Origin: Cordilura impudica
Lineage: Eukaryota > Arthropoda > Insecta > Diptera > Scathophagidae
Length of the DNA stretch: 64,000 nucleotides
NCBI GenBank assembly: GCA_963682025.1
Contig: OY821517.1
Coordinates: 96,021,946-96,085,945, forward strand
Direction: 5' to 3'
Notes under the pieces: model-generated
The model's database searches: none
Told to the model about the DNA's origin: nothing
The model's input: the letters and a program-made list of their open reading frames with translations, nothing else
Shown here: one piece after another, positions 55,186 to 64,000 of the stretch
Layout: each line of letters begins with the position of its first letter
How positions within the stretch are numbered: position 1 is the stretch's first letter
Made by a program: the position numbers and the translations under genes

Positions 55186-57434
55186 TTTGTAAATTTTTCA
55201 CAATACTGCTGTATTGTTTTGGGTTAACAATATTAAAAATCTCTTTGGACTGAAGATGTAACAATTAGATGGGGGGCCAATCTAAAAGAGATTTTTTTAT
55301 AATTACTCGATTAGGAGTAATTATAATTGGGGTTATGGGAAATAAAAGAAAAAAAGGGAAAATTAGTTTCTTTTATTTAACTTTAAATGTGTGGGGAATT
55401 TGGGATGCTCACCTTGTTGGAATTGCCTTTCTAAGGAAAAAAGGCTGATGTTTAATACTTTAAATTCTTTTAGAATTTGTTTAACAATATTCAAGCGATG
55501 TATCTCGTTGAAATTCAAAATTGTAAGTGACCTATGAATTTGCTGTTCAATTTTTTAATACCTCGGTTTAAAAAAATTGAAACGGCTGAATGTAAGTTTC
55601 GATATTTCTTGCAACGAGTACTAAATTTAAATGTTGGTAACTAGTAATTCAATTATAGGTAATTTCAAATTTTTAAGCGATTTTCTTAGGCTAATATTAC
55701 AAGTAACATTAAAAATAATAAAAGTTATGAATCCTTTTTTTTTGTTTTATTATTTTTTTGTATCCAAACTTGTTTGGACAACTGCTTATGGCTGATGAAA
55801 ATAAGAATAATCTGAAGCATCAAAATATTAATCCAACTTTACTTTAGAAAATTTATAGATTTAAGTGAATGCGGACCTTTTTTTCCAAGGAGTCTCCAAA
55901 ACTATTCATATGAAATTTTGTTAAAGAGAAACTGACACGAATATAACGTATGTATGTATTTGATTTTATGCTCTATTAATACTATGGCAATGTTCAAAAT
56001 GTATGAACGGATGATATATATGAGTCTATATGTGTATGTAACTTACAAAATATACGACTCATAAATGATGCTTAAATTGCATTCAATCATTTATAATCTC
56101 CCAGATGCTACTACGTAGTAAGTAAGTGCACACAAAAATAAGTACATATTTTTTTGTTCAAATTTTTTTATTTTTAAATTTCAATTATTATCTGCTTTAA
56201 TGCTTCTTTCAATAACTTTCTCAATATGCATGGAAAATTATCCTTTAGTAGATTTATCAAATTTGTCTGGAGATTATGAACCAATACTGTAGTCTGAAGA
56301 TCTGATTAAAGGTAATTGTCTATACAAAGTTATATGCAATAGGGAAGACGGTTACTAGAATAATATAAATTTGTTTCCATTTTACTTTAAAAAATTTCAT
56401 ACCGTTACTTTTATTATTGGCTTCAGTATAAATACTTGGTATTTTTTGGAATTTGTTATTCATGGCTTAAACACGATAGTAAAAAAAAAAAAAAAACAAC
56501 AAATAATAGTTGGTCAAAATAAAAGCCATTCTTTAATAGGGCGGTGATATCTAGAATTTGTTCATAATTTTTTATAAATTTTTTCAAACTTAATAGCAGA
56601 TAGCAAGTTTATCATTTTATTAGAACACAAAAAATTTTTAACTTTTTTAAAGATGAAATACATATAATTCCAAAGTAAAGTGAAAACTCGAGCATTCACT
56701 GTGAGGTATTCAAACAACACTTTGGCATACTTTCGGAGTCATTATCTGGGGGTAAGTGTTGAAATGGTAACCCCATTTAAATAACAAAGCAACATCTCCA
56801 AGCTTTACTCATACATACCTACATGTGCGTATTAATATTTTTGTATACTTTCTCTTATGCTTTGATATAATTGTCTAATATTTTTTTATCTTCACTTGTA
56901 AATTGAATTTCGAGCATTCCACATCGCTTAGTTCTGGTCTAGATGTTTTGCTATTTTTAACAGAGAACAAAAGGGTTCCTAACCACAGTGAGAAATGCCA
57001 AGTCAGGGTGAAAGTACTAGGCCAATATAGTTTGGTGTAGGGTTTGGTGTAGGGTTTGGTGTTCTCAAAACAAACAATATGACCTTCCGTATTTTTTTCT
57101 TGATGTTTATTTGCTTAGTTTTTCAACTATTACTCAAGAACCATTGATGATTTTTCATTAATTTTTTCAGCAAAATTGTAGCTAAGGCTTATTGTTATAT
57201 TATTACTTATACGCCTTATAGCAATTCTTATTAATATAATTGATTATGTTAATACTTTAGACGTATGAGTGATAATATGATAATTCTCACTCGTAATTAT
57301 ATTAATATCAGATTCCAGCCCTCGAAACTCGAGCACTTATTCTAGGAAATTTTATTTTTGCATTAAATAAAGACTCTAAAATATGCTAATCAATTATAGC
57401 CAATTCACAAATCAACACAAAAAACAGACTCTTT
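55186..57434. other. no feature recognised
   Basis: About 2.2 kb of A/T-rich sequence. The only repeat is a short TTTGGTGTAGGG tandem (three units, about 57030-57060). Confidence 0.5.
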
Positions 57435-57690
57435 TTTATTACAAACACATTAACAAATTTAATAAACACACAAATAGCATTGTATAACTTTATGTATGTG
57501 TTAGTAGCAACTTTAAATGTAATTTACTCAAAATAAGTAAAAAATTTAAAAATCTGTAAATCTGCAAATCGGCTAAAAAGAAATACCTTTCAAATAATGT
57601 ACGCTTGGTCAAAATTGGGATAAAACAGTAGAACAAAACATCAGTCACAATAAATCACCTAGCCTATTAATATTATAGGTACTTATTAAT
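57435..57690. repeat. dispersed repeat D, copy 2 (inverted)
   Basis: The reverse complement matches 43540-43810. Shared strings include TAAAACAGTAGAACAAAACA against its counterpart at about 43595. The two copies face opposite directions, 13.6 kb apart. Confidence 0.7.
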
Positions 57691-58419
57691 TTAATGCGTT
57701 TAAGCATTCATATAATGATAAGTCTTAGCTTAAATGTTGCTGAAGAATGAAATGCAAAATCGTCAATAGTTGTTTAGTTCTAAAGAAATTAAGTTTTAGT
57801 ATACTGTCCTAGTACTATCACTCTGACTTGGAATTTCTCACTAGCAGAATGGCTGTTGCACTGTGTAATCAGAGAAGTGCACCCGAATAAAACCATTTAG
57901 GGAAACTCTTGGACAACGGAATACCAGTATTGCCACAGCACTACACTTTCATTTTTCCGAAAACTAATTCTGAGCGAATAAATGATGAAGATAATCTATA
58001 TATATAAAATTCATTTTCTGTTTGTTTGTTTGACCGCTACACAAATTTTTATTTTTCAACGGCTTTCTCTGAAATTTAATGCACACGATCTCTGTACCCC
58101 AGGGAAGGTCGCCGTATGCTTCTTACTAGCCACACCTACTTTTGCGACCACTTTTTATACACAATTAACTTTCTGTTTTTTGGTATATTTGTTCGCTATA
58201 CAAATTTTTATTTTTCAACGGACTTCTCGGATATTTGGTTCGCATGGTCTCTGTACTATAGTGAAGGTCGGCAGATGCTTCTTACCACCCACGCCTACTT
58301 TTACGCCCACTTTTTAAAATTTTTAAACGGGTGTCGCTCGATTTTACTGCACATTATTCTCATATCCCAGGCAAGGTCGTCATATTTTTTATCTACCACG
58401 CCTACTTTTTTAAATTTCT

Positions 58420-59330
58420 ATATATGCTTTTGGTGTTTGGTGTTTTTTCAAAAGACTTCCTAAAATTTTGTGCATAAATCTCCCTACGTACTGCTCTTGG
58501 GTTTACACCATTTTGATATAAATGTTGTAAATCAACATAATACATATATTCCCGTCTTGCCTTTTTTACTATCTGAGTTGTAACACCCCAAAATTAGTGC
58601 AGATTTATTTTATGGGTGAACAGATTCAGGTTGACTATCGCTGTAAGATTACTCCAGAGGTTAATTCATACAAATATTTCCATCTCGCTTTTTTAACTTC
58701 ATTGAAAAATAAAGTATTACATTTATTTCCGTCTCGACTTTTGGAAAGCAACCTGTTACAAATATTTCCATTTCATCTTTTTCACTATATAAGTGAGTGG
58801 TAAAGGTGCAAAAAGGACTATTTATTTGCAATTGTGCAAACCCAATAACGTCCTGAAGCCCAAAGATCAAGACAAGCTTTGTTAAGAGAAACTGAAATGC
58901 CTGAATCTACTCAAGGCAAGCTGAGTCGATAGAATGTGAAACTCTTGAAACGACTCAACAATGTCTTGAGACCCAACGGATAAGACAAGCTGAGCCCAGG
59001 GAATGTGAATCTCCTGAAACGACTGTAATATCCCTACAGGAATACTTTTGTAAGTTGGTTCCTTCATTGCGAGAGATACAAAAAGTTTTTCCTAACATAA
59101 CGTTCATAAGATTACAATCTATTACGGTAGCTGGTATCAACTTAGAATTTCCCTGCTTTTCTCATAGACAATTATATGTCGCCTGCTCCAGAGTTAGGAG
59201 CCAGCACAATCTTTTCGTATATGCACCAGAATGAAAGACCAGAAATGTTGTATATCCCAGAGCTCTAGAATAACTAAAATTCACAACTTTTAGACGTCAT
59301 ACACTCAAAATAATCCACGCATAAACATTG
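58420..59330. other. unique ~0.9-kb segment within Helitron copy 5
   Basis: It is absent from the other four copies. It contains short direct repeats (AAATATTTCCATCTCGCTTT and AAATATTTCCATTTCATCTT, ~80 bp apart; GAATGTGAAACTCTTGAAAC and GAATGTGAATCTCCTGAAAC, ~70 bp apart). It may be a captured or inserted sequence; nothing coding is recognisable. Confidence 0.5.
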
Positions 59331-60095
59331 TTAGTTTCAATGGTAAGGAGGCGCTTAGTACTTAGTCCCAAATGAACACATTCACAAACAAAATTAACTT
59401 ATTACTTCAAGATGAACAAATTCCCCAAATTAAAAAAAAAAAATGGTTCCCAAAAGAAATTAACAAATTCCACATACTGCTCTCAATAGCTGTCCTGCAA
59501 AAAACGTATTAAAAATCTGTATTCTTTTCAATAGCATCATTTCGGTGCGTGGACGCGTACGCGACATGATGCGCCGCGATGCGCTCGCGGAACAATTTAA
59601 CTGAAATATCGGAATGATCTGAAACAAATATTTTGGCGATTAAAATATGTTGACGACAACAAACGTGTGGAAGCTGCGAGCGGACGCGACGCGCTTTCGG
59701 AACACAGCTCAGTTAAAATTTAGGAATGATATTAAAAATATATTTTGGCGATTAAAATAAATTGACAACTGCACGCCAGCGCTAATACGGCTACCAAACG
59801 CGTGGACGCGGACACGACTCGCTCGCGGGATCTCAGTTAAAAGTCTTACGATAAATTTTATGTACGTATATATGAGCAACAATTACTATACACATACTAC
59901 CAGCAATTGCTTAAAGCAAATTTGCGGCACAATTTTGAACGTCGCATTCATTTTCCATTTTTAAACTTCCATAAGTTTGACGTCTCTGCTCAATGATGAG
60001 CACTTATTGAATGAAGTAATTCAATTTTTAAAAGTTCTGATTCCTTTAATTTTCAGACGATTCCATTATATTTGATGTTTGCAAAATAAATACAG

Positions 60096-60797
60096 TTTAA
60101 AAAAACAAGTAAGAAAATTATAGTCGGTCTAGACCAACTATACGACACCCTATCTCTAAGGCCCAACTAATTGGCTCTAGAAAATAAGCTTTTTTTTTGG
60201 CTGCATATATGAAAAAGTTCATATCGGATGCTATATCTATATGGGGACTAGGACCAAAAATGGACCGATCGTGACCATGGTTGGTAAAGTCTCTTGTATT
60301 TTGCAAAAATATATACAAACAAAATTTGAGATGAATCAGTGCAATATTTTAGTTTTTTATAGATTTAAGTGAAGATCGGGAAGCATCTCTATATGGGGCC
60401 TATGACTAAGAGTTGTCCCTTAGGTTTTTTTTTTTGGACTACTTATTAATGGGTGTAATAGACACATGCAAATCCAATTTGACTAAGATCTATACGACAA
60501 TTTGGATCTTATGGCAAATTATGTCGATTTCAATAGCGCTCATCTAATGGTAGACGAAAGCTTATACACCAAATGTCGTTAAAATAAATTCATATTTGCC
60601 TGCAGTTTGATTACAAGGTTTACATGGACACACAGACGGGCGGGCGGATGGATGGACGGATATAGTTAAATTGACTCAGAAAGTGATTCTGATTCGATCG
60701 GTATAATAAAAGGTCTAGGTCAAATATTTTTGGTAGTTACAAACAGCAGCACAAAGTCATTATACCTAAACCACATAGTGGTATAGGGTATAAATAT
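60096..60797 (-). mobile_element. DINE-1-like repeat (copy l), inserted in Helitron copy 5
   Basis: The plus strand starts CAAGTAAGAAAATTATAGTC and ends CACATAGTGGTATAGGGTAT-AAATAT. Helitron 3' sequence lies on both sides, so this insertion is younger than that Helitron copy. The terminal palindrome has one mismatch. Confidence 0.85.
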
Positions 60798-61231
60798 AAG
60801 CGATTTCGCAATCCCATACAAATTTTCGTGGAGAGAGTTTATTCTTTTGAGAGTTTATTCTTTATCATCATCATCTAGTAGCAATCGGACGTGTTTTTTC
60901 TTAACTCCTCAAATAATTCAGTTTTCTTTGAATTATAAAATACATCATTATCTAAACTTATACCTAATCAAAGAATTTTTCGCACCGATTCAAAATACAC
61001 TAAAATTATTAAACAACATTTATTAGTTCCGATAAAAACTGAAAAGAAAATATCCAATTTAAATAGTCAACATTTATCAAACAATATATGCTTTGTAACA
61101 AAAATTCACAAAAAAGTGTGATAAGAAAACAGAACAAAAAAAAAAAAAACACAAATAACAAACTAAGAACATTAAAAAACATAATAGTAATAACAACAGC
61201 AAGTTATCCTGAACTCTCAACAATAAAAAAC

Positions 61232-62109
61232 ATGAGTCCACGTAGATCAAAGAGAAATGAACCTGAAGCAGATTTAAGTGATTCATCAACAAACGTTTTC
61301 TCAGAACTGGTTTTTTCAAACTCAAATGATACAACAAACCGCAGTCGCTTGTAGAATTGGCTGGACAGCAAATTTACCAAACAAAATGAGTACATAAAAG
61401 AGCAATCAGAAATAATAAAAACAATGACTGAAAACAATAAGAGTAGCCTAATAGCTGAAATAGAAAATAAATTTAGTGTTCTAAAAAATGAAATATTAAA
61501 TGATGTGAAAAAAGAGATAAATCAATTAAATGAAAGAGTAATTGCGTTAGAGACAGTGAACAACGATATTAATCAGCTAAACACTGATGTGCAAAATTTA
61601 AGGCTAAAAATATTAACACATGAGAATTCCGTAATAGCTTCTGACATTAGGATTACAGGTATACCATACTATGAAAAAACTTGCAGTATATTTTTGAAAA
61701 TATCTGTGGCACATTAAACATAGCAGTGCCTATTTACAAATCAATATTTCGTGTTAAACATTTTAAAAGCATACGAGACGTAAATGATCCGTCTATTATT
61801 ATAAGATTGGATTCTCCATATAAAAAAAACATGTTCCTTAAAGTCGCTACAGCATATCGTCGCAAAAATAAATCACCTCTACGTTTATGTGATGCAGGCT
61901 ACGAAAGTAGTGAGCCTTTTTATATAAATGAAAATTTAACCCCGCACAATCATAGAATTTTTAAAACTGCAGCAGGCCTAAAAAAAGATGATTGTTTATC
62001 AGCAGCTTATACACTACGTGGGATTGTATATGTTAAAAAGCACGAAAGTGATGAACCCATTAAAATTGATTTTCCGGACCAGCTGAAGCAGTTTTTTCGA
62101 ACAAGCTAG
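61232..62109 (+). pseudogene. LINE ORF1 protein (one nonsense codon, one frameshift)
   Basis: The frame starts MSPRRSKRNEPEADLSDSS at 61232. A TAG at 61352 interrupts it; the same frame continues through a heptad-like coiled coil (about 61424-61620: KNEILNDVKKEINQLNERVI). The RNA-binding domain starts with IRITGIPYY; a frameshift near 61680 leads to YIFENICGTLN, DPSIIIRLDSPYKKNMFLKV and, at the end, YINENLTPHNHRIFKTAAGL and AAYTLRGIVYVKK. This is the coiled-coil/RRM/C-terminal-domain plan of LINE ORF1 nucleic-acid chaperones, with the 'LT-x-x-N-x-x-(I/L)F' block shared with baculovirus FP-like domains. No ORF2 follows; the element is cut after 62110. It may belong to the Jockey/CR1-like LINE seen at 37 and 46 kb. 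Confidence 0.8.
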
Positions 62110-62650
62110 ATTTTTAATGCTATCTTTTATTTATTATTCTTATCTGTATTTACAGTTTAAAAAATCGTACTATATATTTCAAAAATTTATTTTAAAAAAT
62201 TTAGCTTTCTGTTTCATTCTATTCAATCTTATATATAATTATATATCTTATAATATAATATAATCTTATATATAATATACTGGGAGACTTGCGCGAAAGG
62301 TTTTCTTATTAACTAAAAAAAAAACAAGAAAGCTCGTTTTCTGTTTTATATGTAGGTACTTTCAGAACTGATGAATTGTAAATTTTATAAATATATTGTG
62401 AAACATTGAGATAAACATATATTTTCTTAGTTCCGAAAGTTTTCGCTTTGTCAAACGAGCAAAACAAAAAAAGATATTCTTGATCGTTACAAAAAAAAAA
62501 AAAAAAAAAATAAAAATACCATCAAATATGTTGGAGGTAGTATCATTGTTGGTAGCACTTTTTCACGGTATAGTATACATTGTCTTTACAACAAAGGAAA
62601 GAAATGTCCGAAATAAGACGCTTATTTATTGCTCTCATATTCACATATAT
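62110..62650. other. A/T low-complexity sequence after ORF1
   Basis: It includes a TATATAATATA-rich run (62228-62280) and a 20-nt poly-A tract (62490-62510). No ORF2 start is recognisable. Confidence 0.5.
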
Positions 62651-62654
62651 CTGT

Positions 62655-62775
62655 CAGAAAGCTGAAATATTGTACAGATATTTCTCAAATTTGGTTTGTG
62701 GATGTTTATGCAAAAAAATATTTGATTTTGTCGAATATGATCAGGATTGGTATATTTTGCGATATAACAACTGAA
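62655..62775 (+). repeat. small DINE-1-like remnant (copy m)
   Basis: ACAGATATTTCTCAAATTTG, GGTTTGTGGATGTTTATGCA and ATGATCAGGATTGG match the 3' third of the family. Only about 120 bp remain. Confidence 0.45.
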
Positions 62776-64000
62776 AGAAATCAAAAAAAAGTACAAGGGT
62801 CTATTATTTTAGCATAGTGAGTTGGTTGAAATGACATTATTAGGGCATTTTTTACTATCGTATTTATATAACTTTGGCTCTAATGGGGATCCGTTTATAT
62901 AGATGTAAAAATAATATATTTGAAACTTTAATTCAACTTTAGTTTATTTATTGATGTTTATAAAATTTCACATTTTGCAATTTTCGTTGAAACAATTTTC
63001 AGTTATTGCGATATTTATAGTATACAAATAAATGGCTCCTTTTCGTCTGCAGTTAAAATGGTATTATTGATGTCGTTAATAAAACTTTCTCATCTATGAT
63101 CAAGGAAGTGATCATTGGGGAGCAGTAAGGATAAAGTCCGATAGACGTGAAATTTTACTTAGAATATTTTTATGTTTGCTTGCTTAAATCTCGCCTAAAG
63201 CCGAAGTGTAATTCGGGCAATTGCTACGTATATAAATTAATACAAAATATATTAAAATATATTTAAAATAAATATTTCGCTGATAACAACACCACACATA
63301 AAGAAATACCAAAATTATTTCACAAGCTGACGTTGCGTTTTATGTAAATCGAACAAAACAGTTATTTCGGAACAATACCGTTGCATGCGTCATCCGGCGT
63401 GATTACCAAAACACAGAAATTCTGTAAGGTAGTAAATTCCCACCAACAACATTGAACGGCATTGCACGGGCCAACGTATAAAATAGCTCATTTTACAATA
63501 ATACAATTGCAGAAAGAATGACAACAAAATACCTCAATGGCGTGATCAGCAAACCTGTTGATATAAAATAGGGTGGTTTTAAGAATATGATTGCTTCTAA
63601 ATTTTGAATAACCAATAAAGACGAATGTTGTGTCGCCATCAGCGCACAACAATTAATTCTTTTTAAACTAAAATACTTCCAGCAGTTTAATTTATATAAC
63701 TGAAAATAACAATGAGTCGTCTCTTTTTAACTAAAGAGAGGATATGTCGATCGCAATGTTAAAAATTTACTAAGAAGCATTATCGTCCATATTTAGGTGG
63801 CAAGGTAGTATAAATACGCACACGGCCTCGTTACCTTTTAACAATTCGGTATGTGATGTTATACCAGTATACCCAGCCAGCATTTTATGAAAAAATAATC
63901 ATATTCCGGTATTTTGTCGGGAGAAAATGGTATCCTACTCGCGTTTTTCATATTTGACTCACTTTCAATTCATATTTTTAAGCTGGGAGAATTTTTGGAT
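62776..64000. other. no gene recognised; possible TATA box
   Basis: Base composition is less extreme than in the rest of the window. TATAAATA at 63809-63816, followed by CGCACACGGCCTCG, could be a core promoter, but no downstream coding frame is visible before the end of the window. Confidence 0.3.

Larger units (their letters stand above)
57995..60880 (+). mobile_element. Helitron family 1, copy 5 (decayed, split by a DINE-like copy)
   Basis: It begins TCTATATATATAAAATTC after A (57994). Two to three ~155-bp units follow (58033-58420), then about 900 bp not seen in other copies (58420-59330), a spacer with GATGAACAAATTCCCCAAAT (about 59402), CpG-rich units (59540-59840), and the 3' segment to 60095. 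After the inserted repeat, the 3' segment resumes at about 60798 with GCGATTTCGCA and CCCATACAAATTTTCG. The terminal hairpin and CTAG are lost near 60880. Confidence 0.75.

Noticed and set aside
1..64000. LTR retrotransposons, tRNA, rRNA or host genes
   Set aside because: I found no gag/pol motifs with paired LTRs, no tRNA-like cloverleaf with A and B boxes that I could confirm by eye, and no conserved host protein. A computed search could still find small RNA genes.

Overview
The window is strongly A+T-rich eukaryotic DNA with no recognisable host gene. The reading frames that can be identified are transposon relics: piggyBac, hAT, mariner/Tc1, Helitron, several LINEs, and an abundant ~800-bp repeat resembling the DINE-1/INE-1 repeats of flies. 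This fits an intergenic or pericentromeric stretch of an insect genome, most likely a higher dipteran (perhaps a calyptrate fly). The species is inference.

Layout. 1-12.8 kb: a piggyBac relic, then an RNase H-bearing LINE cut inside its RNase H domain by a 9.6-kb hAT element (2604-12189, 8-bp target duplication). The hAT element carries its own decayed transposase and was filled by two head-to-tail Helitrons and a DINE-like piece. 14-21 kb: a mariner relic, then a deleted piggyBac element (TIRs near 15881 and 20699) that holds a 3.47-kb element with ~530-bp inverted repeats and TTAA at both edges. This element encodes a cysteine-rich, transposase-like protein of a family I know only as 'uncharacterized'. 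22-30 kb: mariner/Tc1 fragments, a second small Helitron family and three DINE-like copies. 30-33 kb: sparse, with one small palindromic element. 33-40 kb: a third Helitron, then a LINE with a long intact reverse transcriptase frame, then a DINE-like copy holding a 754-bp TA-flanked MITE. 40-43 kb: LINE and Tc1/mariner relics. 43.8-47.1 kb: a second copy of the 37-kb LINE, cut by a foldback-like element (9-bp target duplication) and by a full-length DINE-like copy. 48.6-50.5 kb: a complete Helitron. 51.2-54.5 kb: a complete hAT-type element with 8-bp target duplications. 58-60.9 kb: a fifth Helitron split by a DINE-like copy. 61.2-62.1 kb: a LINE ORF1.

The elements do not cooperate as a pathway. 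Their value is the nesting order, which gives relative ages, and several precise element boundaries that can be read directly. Coordinates of decayed relics are approximate; those of elements with target duplications are exact as far as I can count.
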